A DNA stretch of 36,332 nucleotides. Source: Nitromaritima sp964584125. GTDB lineage: Bacteria > Nitrospinota > Nitrospinia > Nitrospinales > VA-1. This document shows positions 1 to 8,373 of the stretch, piece after piece (position 1 is the first letter of the stretch; every line of letters starts with the position of its first letter). Under the pieces are notes generated by a model. The model made no database searches. It saw nothing but the letters and a program-made list of their open reading frames with translations, and was not told the DNA's origin. The position numbers and the translations under genes were made by a program. The stretch covers positions 1 to 36,332 of the forward strand of contig CAZOYP010000012.1 in NCBI GenBank assembly GCA_964584125.1, written 5' to 3'.

Positions 1-46
1 CCCCGGCTTGTAAGGCCGGTGCTCTCCCAGCTTAGCTACCCGCCCC
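1..46 (-). tRNA. tRNA-Val(UAC), partial (3' part outside window)
   Basis: Read on the minus strand the segment starts with a GGGGCGG acceptor strand. A D-arm (GCTAAGCTGGGAGAGC) follows, then an anticodon stem CCGGC/GCCGG around the loop CTTACAA, giving anticodon TAC (Val). The window edge cuts it shortly after the anticodon arm, so the T-arm and 3' acceptor strand are missing from view. Confidence 0.85.
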
Positions 47-178
47 TTATTGATTCATTCATTTAAATCAAACCCGATCGCGAAGGGAGGCTGGAGTATA
101 TAAATGAGCTATATCCATGTCAAGATTATTAATACGCCTTAATATAGCCATCGGATGAAAAGGTTTGTTTTTAAGTGA

Positions 179-207
179 TTGACACGAAATTCCACTAACT
201 ATAAGAT
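179..207 (+). promoter_or_regulatory. sigma70-type promoter of the PilZ gene
   Basis: A perfect TTGACA (179-184) is followed after 17 bases by TAAGAT (202-207). An alternative -10, TATAAG, sits 2 bases earlier. Transcription would start near 214, leaving a leader of about 18 bases before the ATG at 232. Confidence 0.6.
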
Positions 208-231
208 GGTTATCAATAGGGATGAGTAACC

Positions 232-753
232 ATGCTCTCCTTAATAAGTGCTCTGGACAATCTCGATGACTTTGGACTTAGAATCTTTCGTACAAAAATG
301 CTCCAAAAAATGCTCAGTTCTTTAGAAAATTTTTCTTTAGACGAATTACATCGCTTCAAAGACCGCCTTGATCTATTAATTAAGAAGAAAATCTACACGG
401 AAAAGACCGCACTTGACAAAAGAGTTAGCCACAGAGCTCGTGTAAGAATTGCGGGCACGGCAGAGATAGAAAGAGAAAGAGAATTTTTTGACCAAACTCA
501 CAAAATTAATATTCATGAAATGTCAACAAATGGACTTGTTTTAACAATCTCTGCAACAGTTATTCAAGATGACATTCTGAATGCCACCTTTCGTTTACCA
601 TCAAATGGAGAAAGAAAAGTTATTAACTGCCAAGCCATACGAGTAAAAGAGATCCCGTCTAATGGCAAAACTATTTACGAGGTAGCAGCCAGAGCAGTTG
701 ATAAAAAAGAAGTTAAAGCCTATCGTAATATGCTTAAAAATCGAGGGCAATAA
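232..753 (+). CDS. PilZ-domain protein (probable c-di-GMP receptor)
   Basis: The 173-residue cytoplasmic protein has no signal peptide or membrane segment. Residues about 10-55 are a charged helical N-terminal part. A PilZ-like beta-barrel follows from about 60 to 165. The two c-di-GMP contact motifs of the family can be seen: RxxxR at residues 64-68 (RVSHR), and a variant of (D/N)xSxxG at 96-101 (EMSTNG, with Glu in the first position). The second motif is therefore slightly off consensus, but binding remains plausible. A good promoter lies directly upstream. The next gene, 84 bases downstream on the same strand, is a GAF/degenerate-GGDEF protein, so the two may belong to one signalling unit. 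Effector output is not evident from sequence. Confidence 0.7.
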   Translation: MLSLISALDNLDDFGLRIFRTKMLQKMLSSLENFSLDELHRFKDRLDLLIKKKIYTEKTALDKRVSHRARVRIAGTAEIEREREFFDQTHKINIHEMSTNGLVLTISATVIQDDILNATFRLPSNGERKVINCQAIRVKEIPSNGKTIYEVAARAVDKKEVKAYRNMLKNRGQ

Positions 754-836
754 ATTTCCCCCTCCTTAATGGTTTTTTTCTTAATAAAATTTCACCTTTT
801 AGTTTAAAAAAAAACAACGCGAGAATACTTCCTAAA

Positions 837-2270
837 ATGGCTAATTCGGATCGTCTCGACCAACTTCTAGAAATTACCGGCAGTATCAGTAACGCATTTA
901 CTATCGCCTTATATAAAGTAAACTCCGACAATAAAGCTCTTTTTTTACGTCATCATATTTCTTTGAGTTCTAACTTTAACACAGAGGCAAAAATCAACTT
1001 TGGAGAAGGCCCAGTAGGAACAGTCGCACAAAACAAGCAACCCTTCCTTGAAGAACATTTTGAAAAAAATCCAATAAAACTTTGCCAATACAATAAAAAA
1101 GAAGATCTAAAAAGCTTTCTTGCTATCCCAGTTATCCATAAAAATCTAGAAGGTGTCCTTTTTATTGACTCAAAAGAAAGCTATTGTTTTCCTGCAAAAC
1201 AACAAAAAATCATAGCAGGGCTCGCAAAACAAATAGCCTGGGAGTTAAATAAAGAAAAAGTCGACTCTCTAAGCAACTCTCCTAACAAATTTATTTTTCG
1301 CGATCTAATCTCTTATAGCCGTTTCGTCGCAGAATCACCCAATAAAAATAAAGCAATAGAGAGGTTAAGTAACATACCTCGATCTATATTTATCTATGAT
1401 GCGCATGCAGTAATTTGGTTCGATTCTGAAAAAATAGGGAAAGTTATAGCATTTAATGGCTTTAATCAAAATGTGGCAAATATACCGATCCTGTCAGGTA
1501 AAGGCCTAGCTGGATCATGCGCAAAAAACCTATGCCCTATTCTTCTCAGTTACACAGAAGGACGAAATGGGACCATTTTTGGAGTAGAGGAATATAAAGA
1601 AAGATCTTTTTTGTCCCTAATGGCCGCACCAATTTCTTTTAATCAACAATTTTATGGCGTGATGATATGCGGATCACAGATTTCTGGATACTTTTCAGAC
1701 GTAGAACTAGATGCCCTCACTCTTATAACTTATTCAGCCGGATCCTCTATTTTCAATGCAAAAAATAAAGAACAACGAGACTACAACAAAAATTTAGATC
1801 AAATTGTAGGTATTCCTAATCATCGTTTTTTAACTCAACATAACGATGCCCTTGAAAAAGATATACTCCGAAGCGGTAAATCCGCATGCTTTTTAAGCTT
1901 AAAAATCAATAACCTACCAGAGTTATACTCGTCTTTTGGTATTAAGTATGGGGATTTATTCCAGCGCGGAATTGCTTCTACAGTTTCAACAACGCTCCCT
2001 TCACCAAAATATATCTTTAAATTTTCCGAAGCCATATATATTGTGATTCTTGTGGACCAAGAATGGTCTGATGTACAATCATATAAAGTAAAACTCGAAA
2101 CGGTGCTCAATAGCACTCCATTGTTCGTAAAAGGCAAACCAATGGAGGTTTGCGCTGAACTAGGAATGTCTTGTTTCCCTGCTAATGGAAAAACTATTTC
2201 GCAGTTAATTGGAGCCTCTTTATACAATAGCAGTTTAAAGATTTCCCCTAAAAATAAGATACCTTCATGA
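837..2270 (+). CDS. double-GAF sensor protein with degenerate GGDEF domain
   Basis: The 477-residue soluble protein has a first GAF domain at about 10-140 (FGEGPVGTVA, then FLAIPVIHKN and EGVLFIDS) and a second at about 165-310 (LSGKGLAGSCA, then SLMAAPI and YGVMICGS). A GGDEF-like fold at about 322-475 completes it. In that last domain the catalytic GGDEF is replaced by SEAIY (397-401), so it should not make c-di-GMP. It may bind nucleotide or act as a dimerising module. The start is the ATG at 837, with no strong ribosome site in front. The stop overlaps the mreB start by 4 bases (ATGA), so translation is probably coupled to mreB. The ligands of the GAF domains cannot be read from sequence. 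Confidence 0.75.
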   Translation: MANSDRLDQLLEITGSISNAFTIALYKVNSDNKALFLRHHISLSSNFNTEAKINFGEGPVGTVAQNKQPFLEEHFEKNPIKLCQYNKKEDLKSFLAIPVIHKNLEGVLFIDSKESYCFPAKQQKIIAGLAKQIAWELNKEKVDSLSNSPNKFIFRDLISYSRFVAESPNKNKAIERLSNIPRSIFIYDAHAVIWFDSEKIGKVIAFNGFNQNVANIPILSGKGLAGSCAKNLCPILLSYTEGRNGTIFGVEEYKERSFLSLMAAPISFNQQFYGVMICGSQISGYFSDVELDALTLITYSAGSSIFNAKNKEQRDYNKNLDQIVGIPNHRFLTQHNDALEKDILRSGKSACFLSLKINNLPELYSSFGIKYGDLFQRGIASTVSTTLPSPKYIFKFSEAIYIVILVDQEWSDVQSYKVKLETVLNSTPLFVKGKPMEVCAELGMSCFPANGKTISQLIGASLYNSSLKISPKNKIPS

Positions 2271-3292
2271 TTTTTGAAAAGTTAATAGGACACTATTCTA
2301 CTGATATCGCAATGGATCTGGGGACAGCTAATACACTGATTCATATTAAAGATAAAGGAATCGTACTTAACGAACCTTCTGTTGTGGCAGTTAGCTCTGA
2401 CGGAGAAAAAGTTGAAGCCGTGGGAGCTGAAGCAAAACAAATGTTCGGGCGAACGCCCGGGGGGCTACAAACTATTAGGCCAATGAAAGATGGGGTTATA
2501 GCAGATTTTAATGTTACCAACCGCATGATCACCTATTTCATAAAGAAAATTCTCAAAAAAAACTGGCTTATCAAACCTCGTATTGTGATAGGTGTTCCAA
2601 CTTGCATAACTCAAGTAGAAAAGAAAGCGGTTATCGAAGCCGCTCTCATGTCCGGAGTCCGTGAAGTACATCTAATTGAAGAACCAATGGCTGCAGCTAT
2701 TGGATCAAACATACCGGTACATAAGGCAGAAGGAAATATGGTGATAGATATTGGAGGTGGAACATCAGATGTGGCAATTATCACACTTTCAGCCATCGCC
2801 TATGGCGAATCTGTTCGCCTTGCTGGAGATGCAATTGATGAATCGATAGTTCGTTATCTGAGACTGCAACATAATCTAAATATTGGAATATTTGAAGGTG
2901 AGCGGATTAAAGTTCAAATAGGCAGCGCTTATCCCAATTTAGAAGAACTGCACACAGAAGTAAAAGGTCTTCATGTACAAACAGGAATACCAACCTCAAT
3001 TATAATTTCCGACAAAGAAATTCGTGAAGCTATACAGGAACCCATTCTTACCATTATTTCTGTTATCATGAGGGCATTAGAAAAAGTACCACCGGAGCTT
3101 TCGGCCGATATTCACTCTAACGGCATTTATCTAACCGGTGGCGGTGCACTAATCCGAGGACTAGATAAACTAATTGAAGAACGGACCTCGCTAAGGGTTT
3201 ACAAACCCAACCAACCACTCTTAAGCATAGTAAAGGGAGTCGGAGCAGTACTTGATTCTTATGAAACAATGAAAAAAGTTTGTGTCTCTTAA
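2267..3292 (+). CDS. mreB: rod-shape actin homologue MreB
   Basis: The 341-residue protein matches MreB along its full length. It has phosphate-1 DLGTANT near the N-terminus, then RPMKDGVIADF, VIGVPTCITQVEKKAV, EEPMAAAIGS, phosphate-2 DIGGGTSDVA, and the adenosine motif TGGGALIRGLD. MreB polymerises under the inner membrane and guides the elongasome. The gene overlaps the upstream GAF gene by 4 bases. The usual mreC/mreD partners are not next to it; a CxxC-rich protein gene follows instead. This may therefore be a second, stand-alone MreB paralogue. The region normally reading IGERTAE in the family reads IGIFEGE here, a mild divergence beside subdomain IIB. Confidence 0.93.
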   Translation: MIFEKLIGHYSTDIAMDLGTANTLIHIKDKGIVLNEPSVVAVSSDGEKVEAVGAEAKQMFGRTPGGLQTIRPMKDGVIADFNVTNRMITYFIKKILKKNWLIKPRIVIGVPTCITQVEKKAVIEAALMSGVREVHLIEEPMAAAIGSNIPVHKAEGNMVIDIGGGTSDVAIITLSAIAYGESVRLAGDAIDESIVRYLRLQHNLNIGIFEGERIKVQIGSAYPNLEELHTEVKGLHVQTGIPTSIIISDKEIREAIQEPILTIISVIMRALEKVPPELSADIHSNGIYLTGGGALIRGLDKLIEERTSLRVYKPNQPLLSIVKGVGAVLDSYETMKKVCVS

Positions 3293-3423
3293 CTCTCCCA
3301 AAAAGACTTAGTCAAAATCAATTTTCAATTTTTCTTGGAAAGATAAAAAAAAGTTTGTTTCGGCTGAATTCCTTCGATAGAATGTGTTGTTAAATCCAAA
3401 AGATGTTGTCGGGGATTTAGTTT

Positions 3424-3759
3424 ATGGGCCAGCTTGGAATGACTTTATCTTGCGCGGATTGTGGAGAAAAAGTGGAAAGCTCTCCAACTGTAACAAGTTT
3501 TAAAGGGCAAGAAACTTTTATCTTTCATCCTATAGTTTGTGTAGGTTGCCTTATAAAAACTTGTGAGCAACACTCTACCGTTTGCGCGAACTGTGGTGAG
3601 ATTGTACTTCCCTATTCCCAAGTAGGCGTATTAAAGGAAGATAATGGAAGGAAATCGGTTGTTCACATGACAACTTCTTGTCTAACCGTGGGAAATACAT
3701 TTCACGGTTTTTGGGGCAAAGGTAAACTTTTAGACTTTATGGAAATTGAGGCATGCTAG
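3424..3759 (+). CDS. CxxC-rich small protein (putative zinc or Fe-S binding)
   Basis: I do not recognise the family. The 111-residue protein has cysteines at 10, 13, 39, 42, 47, 54, 57 and 86, including three CxxC pairs (CADC, CVGC, CANC). This suggests two metal-binding knuckles, most likely zinc ribbons. There is no signal peptide. The ATG at 3439 (residue 6) is an alternative start. The stop overlaps the start of the following 2Fe-2S ferredoxin by 7 bases, so the two are almost certainly co-translated. A role as accessory or electron-transfer partner of that ferredoxin is inference from position only. Confidence 0.6.
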   Translation: MGQLGMTLSCADCGEKVESSPTVTSFKGQETFIFHPIVCVGCLIKTCEQHSTVCANCGEIVLPYSQVGVLKEDNGRKSVVHMTTSCLTVGNTFHGFWGKGKLLDFMEIEAC

Positions 3760-4055
3760 AAATACAGTTTATAAAACAGAATAGAACAATTAAAGCTGAA
3801 CAGGGAGAAACCATACGAGAAGCTGCTATCCGAAATAAACTTAGTATATATTCTCATATTTTTAAAGTTATCAATTGTAGAGGTCGCGGGCTTTGTCACA
3901 CATGCGCCATAAAAATCGTTTCTGGGGATGCTGAACCAAGAAACAAAATTGAGGATGAGCAGCTGGCTAAAAAATTAAAGAAAAATCCAGAACTAAGACT
4001 TGCTTGCCAGGTAAAGGTATCGAGCAATATGTCTGTAGAAACCCATGTGAGCTAA
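3753..4055 (+). CDS. 2Fe-2S ferredoxin
   Basis: The 100-residue protein has the plant-type ferredoxin cysteine pattern: C42-x5-C48-x2-C51 (CRGRGLCHTC) and a distal C85 (RLACQVKV). It starts with a beta strand and QGETIREAA, as usual for the beta-grasp fold. It is expected to carry one electron in the cytoplasm. Its start lies within the end of the preceding CxxC-rich gene. The C-x5-C-x2-C spacing with GRGLCHTC resembles bacterial ferredoxins rather than the photosynthetic C-x4-C-x2-C type. Its redox partner is unknown. Confidence 0.85.
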   Translation: MLEIQFIKQNRTIKAEQGETIREAAIRNKLSIYSHIFKVINCRGRGLCHTCAIKIVSGDAEPRNKIEDEQLAKKLKKNPELRLACQVKVSSNMSVETHVS

Positions 4056-4215
4056 ATAGCCAACTTAAAAGATCCACATTAAGTTTCCTGTAGCAATCTC
4101 TAGTAATAAATTGCCCTTCCATGAAAATTTTTTCTTTTTTCAAGTAAAATCCCTCTATTTAGATCATATACTGGTAATAGCAAAGAGATTGACAATTAAT
4201 TTTTAAAGTTTAACA

Positions 4216-4677
4216 ATGTCCAGTAACCATATTACAAAAAATAACCTTGAGAGTATTCACAAACATGCTCTGAAAGAATACCCTTATGAGTGCTGTGGAA
4301 TAATTGCAGGATCGACTGATACTAAAGACAATGATATTTTATTCCGCTGTACAAATATTCAAAATAAGTTGCACAAAATGGATCCCAAGACCTATTCAAG
4401 GGATGCCAAAACAGCTTATAATATAGATCCAAGGGAATTGTTTAAAGTATTCAGTGAAATTGAATCGAAAGGAATGACTTTAAAGACGTTTTACCATTCG
4501 CATCCTGATCATGATGCGTACTTTTCAGATGAGGATAAAAAAATGGCCTTATTCGATGGGGAACCCACATATCCCGATGCTAAACATCTTGTAGTTTCTG
4601 TTTATAATAATATAGTAAAAGGTGAAGCTTTGTTTGGATGGGACCCAAAAACTAAGTCCTTTGAGAAAATTTATTAA
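4216..4677 (+). CDS. JAMM/MPN+ metallopeptidase (Mov34/M67 family)
   Basis: The 153-residue protein has a complete JAMM zinc-protease motif: Glu25 (EYPYECCGII), then H94-x-H96-P, Ser104 and Asp107 in HSHPDHDAYFSDED, exactly HxHP-x6-S-x2-D. Small bacterial M67 enzymes remove Cys or peptides from ThiS/MoaD-like sulfur carriers, or cut ubiquitin-like tails. No carrier protein gene is visible in the window. The gene sits between ferredoxin genes and 52 bases ahead of a 4Fe-4S ferredoxin, which supports a link to sulfur transfer or Fe-S metabolism. That link is inference. Confidence 0.85.
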   Translation: MSSNHITKNNLESIHKHALKEYPYECCGIIAGSTDTKDNDILFRCTNIQNKLHKMDPKTYSRDAKTAYNIDPRELFKVFSEIESKGMTLKTFYHSHPDHDAYFSDEDKKMALFDGEPTYPDAKHLVVSVYNNIVKGEALFGWDPKTKSFEKIY

Positions 4678-4729
4678 TAAATGGATGAGACTTCTCATTG
4701 CATAGATTAAAGTTTTAAGGAGAACCTTT

Positions 4730-4984
4730 ATGGCACTGTTAATCAACGAAGATTGTGTTAACTGCGGTGTTTGTGAACCTGAATGTCCTAATGAAGCAAT
4801 TGCTGAAGGCGATGACATATATGTAATAGATTGGGAAAAGTGCACCGAGTGCGTGGGCTGGTACGAAGATGCCCAATGCGTTGAAGTATGCCCAGTAGAT
4901 TGTATTCCAAAAGATCCTGAGCATGCTGAAACTCAAGAAGAGCTTTTGGCCAAAAAAGAAGCTCTTGTTGCTGGGCAAGGGTAG
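4730..4984 (+). CDS. 2[4Fe-4S] ferredoxin (YfhL-like)
   Basis: The 84-residue protein has two [4Fe-4S] motifs: C9-C12-C15-C19P, and C38-C41 followed by a longer spacer to C50-C54P. The enlarged second loop (CTECVGWYEDAQCVEVCP) is typical of YfhL/Allochromatium-type ferredoxins, which have low potentials. A strong Shine-Dalgarno (AAGGAG) sits just before the ATG. It is followed 37 bases later by a NifU-type scaffold gene on the same strand. Confidence 0.92.
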   Translation: MALLINEDCVNCGVCEPECPNEAIAEGDDIYVIDWEKCTECVGWYEDAQCVEVCPVDCIPKDPEHAETQEELLAKKEALVAGQG

Positions 4985-5021
4985 TTTTTTTCTGGTCAGC
5001 CTAAAAAGCTAGAGGTCGAAT

Positions 5022-5243
5022 ATGAGAGATGAAGTTGAGGCAGTTTTAGAATCAATCCGTCCAATGCTCATTAATGATGGGGGTAATGTAGAGCTTGTGG
5101 ATATAGATGACGGCGTGGTCAAGGTTCGCCTTGTTGGGGCTTGCACGTCGTGTTCTAGTTCAACAATAACTTTAAAAATGGGTATCGAAAAAGCTTTAAA
5201 AAAAGCAATACCCATGGTTCGTTGCGTGGAATCAGTTGAATAA
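5022..5243 (+). CDS. NifU C-terminal-domain (Nfu-type) Fe-S scaffold protein
   Basis: The 73-residue protein consists only of the Nfu domain. It starts with EVEAVLESIRPMLINDGGNVELV and carries the cluster-binding pair C41-x2-C44 (GACTSCSSS), followed by the helix TLKMGIEKALKKAIP. These small proteins hold a [4Fe-4S] cluster between two subunits and pass it to apo-proteins. It directly follows the ferredoxin gene, so delivery to the neighbouring Fe-S proteins is plausible. Confidence 0.92.
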   Translation: MRDEVEAVLESIRPMLINDGGNVELVDIDDGVVKVRLVGACTSCSSSTITLKMGIEKALKKAIPMVRCVESVE

Positions 5244-5306
5244 TAACTCCTCGTCTTTTCGTTCATTTTAGATAATTTATTTGATTAAAGAACTCTCCAC
5301 TCCTAC

Positions 5307-5828
5307 ATGTCCAAATTTTGGTTACCTGTTTTTTCCATAACTTTAATCGTTTTGTTGATGATAGCAGTCACCCGCTCTCATGTCGTAGCCAAAGAAAAAA
5401 CACAACCTCTTGCAAGCAACTTTACTCTTAAGAATCTTGAGGGCGATGAAGTCAGCCTTTCGCAATTTAGAGGCAAATACCTTCTTATTAATTTTTGGGC
5501 GACATGGTGTGGTCCATGTAAAGTTGAAATGCCCTCGCTAGAAAAATTATATCGACAATTTAAATCCGATAATTTTGATATGATTGGGATTTCTAATGAC
5601 ATGTTTGGTGAGCGAGTAGTCCGCCCCTACATCAAAGCGACAAACCTCACATTCCCAGTGCTACTTGACCAACGGATGATTGTTAGCCGTCGGTATGGCA
5701 TTGTTAGCCTACCCACCACAATACTGATTGACCCTAAAGGAATAATCATCGGAGTTTTGCAAGGAGCTGAAGATTGGTCTGACCCTGAAACGTTGTTATA
5801 CTTTAAAAATCTTCTGAAGAAAAATTGA
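5307..5828 (+). CDS. TlpA/ResA-like membrane-anchored thiol-disulfide oxidoreductase
   Basis: The 173-residue protein has an N-terminal hydrophobic helix (about 4-21), which acts as anchor or signal. A thioredoxin/AhpC-TSA fold follows with the active site WCGPC (C68, C71) in FWATWCGPCKVEMPSL. The cis-proline region is SLPTTILID. It is expected to act in the periplasm as a reductant, for example in cytochrome c maturation or disulfide reduction. Only 18 bases separate it from the FGE/CcdA fusion gene, whose membrane domain is the type that supplies electrons to TlpA-like proteins, so the pair is probably one functional unit. Confidence 0.88.
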   Translation: MSKFWLPVFSITLIVLLMIAVTRSHVVAKEKTQPLASNFTLKNLEGDEVSLSQFRGKYLLINFWATWCGPCKVEMPSLEKLYRQFKSDNFDMIGISNDMFGERVVRPYIKATNLTFPVLLDQRMIVSRRYGIVSLPTTILIDPKGIIIGVLQGAEDWSDPETLLYFKNLLKKN

Positions 5829-5846
5829 TCGGGGATTTTCGAAAAA

Positions 5847-7640
5847 ATGAATACTACAGCAAAGTTTTTTCTCCTAATCTATACACTCCTATGTGTAATT
5901 GTGCTTATTTTTATCGCAAATGCAAATGCAGATGTAGATAAACCTCAGCTTAATTCGCTTGAAGGAGACATGATCTATATTCCAGCTGGCTCATTTATCT
6001 TTGGAACTAACAAAAAAGACACCTCTGGTGAAGCTCTGTCTTTAGGATTGCCTAAACCGTGGTATGTTGACGAAGGGCCGGAGCAAAATATTTTTCTAAA
6101 AGCCTTCTACATTGATCGCTATGAGGTAACTAACCATCGATACAAAGTCTATATTGACGACCTAAATGCGGTTCCACCAAGGCACTGGGAAAATATTAAA
6201 TTTTCAGATGGGCAAGGTGAATTTCCGGTTGTGAATGTTACATGGTATGATGCCGCCAATTTTTGCCAGTGGGCGGGAAAACAACTACCTTCTGAAAAAC
6301 AATGGGAAAAAGCTGCTCGTGGTGAGGCAGGTAATGAATATCCTTGGGGCAAGGAGTTTCAGCCAAACTACGCTAATTTGTCAAAAAACCCCGGAAGAAA
6401 AAATTCCATTTCTCCGGTAGGATCCTACCCAAGAGGTGCAACACCGCTTGGTGTGCATGACCTAGTTGGAAATGTTTGGGAGTGGATAAGGGATGACTAC
6501 TCTTCATATAGAGGAAGTACTTATAAAAGCGAAAATTTTAACCTCGAACTCAAAGTTCTACGAGGACAATCGGCTAAAAGTATAGGGCATTTCCCTGGGG
6601 CCACTTATTTATCTGCTTTGAAAATGTTCTCCCGAAGTGGCTATAGAGAGACTTCCTTCCCTGATCGAGCTGAATTAGATGTTGGGTTTCGTTGTGCAAG
6701 CGAAAAAATGCCGCCCGCAATGAAACTTAAAAAATCCTCTGTTTCGACTAAGTCAGAACAACTGAGAAAAATTACCAAAAGAGAAGCAACGACAAGTCTA
6801 AACACCTCTTTCTCGCAAGCCAACAAAGAAGCAATATTGCCATCTAATCCATTTGAAGTAAAAACAAATCTACCGCCATCGGGTATGCTGATTTTAATTT
6901 TTCTCGCTTTCGTTGCGGGCTTATTCAGCTTTCTTTCACCATGCACCTTACCCATTTTACCTGCTTATTTTGCAGTGACAGCACAAGCTGACAGAACCCG
7001 TATGGGGTTTATGTCTATTGCTTTTTTTCTTGGCCTTGCATCTTTATTTGTAGGCATGGGTGCATCGGCAAGTTATCTTGGCTCGCTTTTAAGAGAATAT
7101 ATGTTCTCGCTTACAACGGCTGGTGGTGTTGCTGTCGTGGTTTTTGGAATTATGACCCTTTTTGGTAAAGGATTTTCTGGGGCAGGTTTTCAAGGACGCC
7201 CCGCATCTACTTTTTTGGGTTTTTTTCTTTTTGGGGCCACCTTTGCTTTAGGATGGACACCATGTGTGGGTCCCATTCTCTCGGGAATCCTTATTCTTGC
7301 CGCCTCTGACAAGACTATTCTTCAAGGAATGGCTCTTCTATTTTTCTATGCTGTTGGTTTAGGACTTCCATTAATTTTTATTGCAACACTATGCAGCAAC
7401 TTACCTAAAGATGGATTATTTTGGAAAATATTAAGAGGTAAGGGGTGGAACCTAATCATAGCAGGGCATCCCGTATCTCTACATTCTACTAATATGTTTA
7501 GTGGACTACTCTTAATTATTCTTGGATCTGCATTGATTATGGGGTATATCACTTACATAAATAGCCTTATTCCTATTGAAATTCAGGTTTGGTTTAGTGG
7601 TATTGAAGAAAGTTTTCTTCATATGTTCTATACAAAATAA
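5847..7640 (+). CDS. fusion: FGE-sulfatase-like domain + CcdA/DsbD transmembrane domain
   Basis: This 597-residue two-part membrane protein begins with a signal or anchor helix (about 7-27). A formylglycine-generating-enzyme-like domain spans about 41-285 (DMIYIPAGSFIFG, FYIDRYEVTN, LPSEKQWEKAARG, GNVWEW, VGFRCASE). A low-complexity linker lies at about 286-340. A six-helix-type CcdA domain follows at about 345-572 with its redox cysteines in SPCTLP (C366) and TPCVGP (C473). The FGE part lacks the paired catalytic cysteines expected near its C-terminus (VLRGQSAKS... SRSGYRE), so it is unlikely to make formylglycine and may bind a partner instead. CcdA moves electrons from cytoplasmic thioredoxin to the periplasm; the TlpA-like protein 18 bases upstream is the obvious recipient. 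Confidence 0.87.
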   Translation: MNTTAKFFLLIYTLLCVIVLIFIANANADVDKPQLNSLEGDMIYIPAGSFIFGTNKKDTSGEALSLGLPKPWYVDEGPEQNIFLKAFYIDRYEVTNHRYKVYIDDLNAVPPRHWENIKFSDGQGEFPVVNVTWYDAANFCQWAGKQLPSEKQWEKAARGEAGNEYPWGKEFQPNYANLSKNPGRKNSISPVGSYPRGATPLGVHDLVGNVWEWIRDDYSSYRGSTYKSENFNLELKVLRGQSAKSIGHFPGATYLSALKMFSRSGYRETSFPDRAELDVGFRCASEKMPPAMKLKKSSVSTKSEQLRKITKREATTSLNTSFSQANKEAILPSNPFEVKTNLPPSGMLILIFLAFVAGLFSFLSPCTLPILPAYFAVTAQADRTRMGFMSIAFFLGLASLFVGMGASASYLGSLLREYMFSLTTAGGVAVVVFGIMTLFGKGFSGAGFQGRPASTFLGFFLFGATFALGWTPCVGPILSGILILAASDKTILQGMALLFFYAVGLGLPLIFIATLCSNLPKDGLFWKILRGKGWNLIIAGHPVSLHSTNMFSGLLLIILGSALIMGYITYINSLIPIEIQVWFSGIEESFLHMFYTK

Positions 7641-7849
7641 ACAGCCCAACCTAACATAAAGCTCCATCATCAGAAATGATTTTTCTGTGGCATATAGAAA
7701 CAATCTCGAAAAATCCATGAAAAATTGTGCCAGAGTTGCGATCTTTGGTAAAATTAAATACTTATTGCATCTTATTTTCTAGAAACGATCTAAAGTTCGC
7801 TATAGGAACTTCCGATACTCAGGGGTAACAAACACTAAGAGCAAAAATA

Positions 7850-8335
7850 ATGAGACATTACTATCTTTTTATATTTTCTATCTTGTTACTTTTTTCCGCT
7901 TGCGCTGGTGTTGATTCTCAAGTCAACAAAAGCTTTAAAAACACAGGTAATACCATCGCTTTAAAAGATTTAACTTCTAGTAACCGCATGTTAACTGGTG
8001 CGGGATCAATGCTAGAGGATGCTCTGGAAGACACGATAGCTCGTTCTATTTTTATAATTACTCAGGAAAGTCCAAGTTACATCCTCAAATATAAAGTTTT
8101 AAATTATAAGAAAGGAAGCCGCTTAAAAAGGTTTTCTTCCTTCGGTCTTGCAAAGTCAGCTCATGGCAAGCTAGAAGTTAAGGTAGCACTTTATAACGAG
8201 GGTAAAAAAGTAGGCGCATGGACTGTTGATTCTTGGGTAAAGGGTGGGGCATTGGGCGGTAATACGGGAACTCTATTCCAAAAAGTGGCTAATGAAATTA
8301 TGAATCATCTTCGCGGTAACAATGACCCCTTTTAA
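7850..8335 (+). CDS. putative outer-membrane lipoprotein, DUF4410-like
   Basis: The 161-residue protein has a lipoprotein signal: a hydrophobic stretch ending in LLFSAC, with the lipidated Cys at about 18. The mature part has strands such as YILKYKVLNYKKGSRLKRF, GKLEVKVALYNEGKKVGAWTV and a Gly-rich GGALGGNTGTL before a final helix. This layout resembles the DUF4410 family of small lipoproteins of unknown role, but the match is by eye. It stands alone: about 209 bases separate it from the upstream gene, and the next gene is convergent. Confidence 0.6.
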   Translation: MRHYYLFIFSILLLFSACAGVDSQVNKSFKNTGNTIALKDLTSSNRMLTGAGSMLEDALEDTIARSIFIITQESPSYILKYKVLNYKKGSRLKRFSSFGLAKSAHGKLEVKVALYNEGKKVGAWTVDSWVKGGALGGNTGTLFQKVANEIMNHLRGNNDPF

Positions 8336-8373
8336 AAAAATTTTCTTTCTCTTCTAAACCCTTTCAGCTTCAC

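Noticed and set aside
4189..4194. TTGACA as a promoter for the JAMM gene
   Set aside because: A 17-base spacer would place the -10 on the start codon at 4216, so it cannot drive this gene in the usual way.
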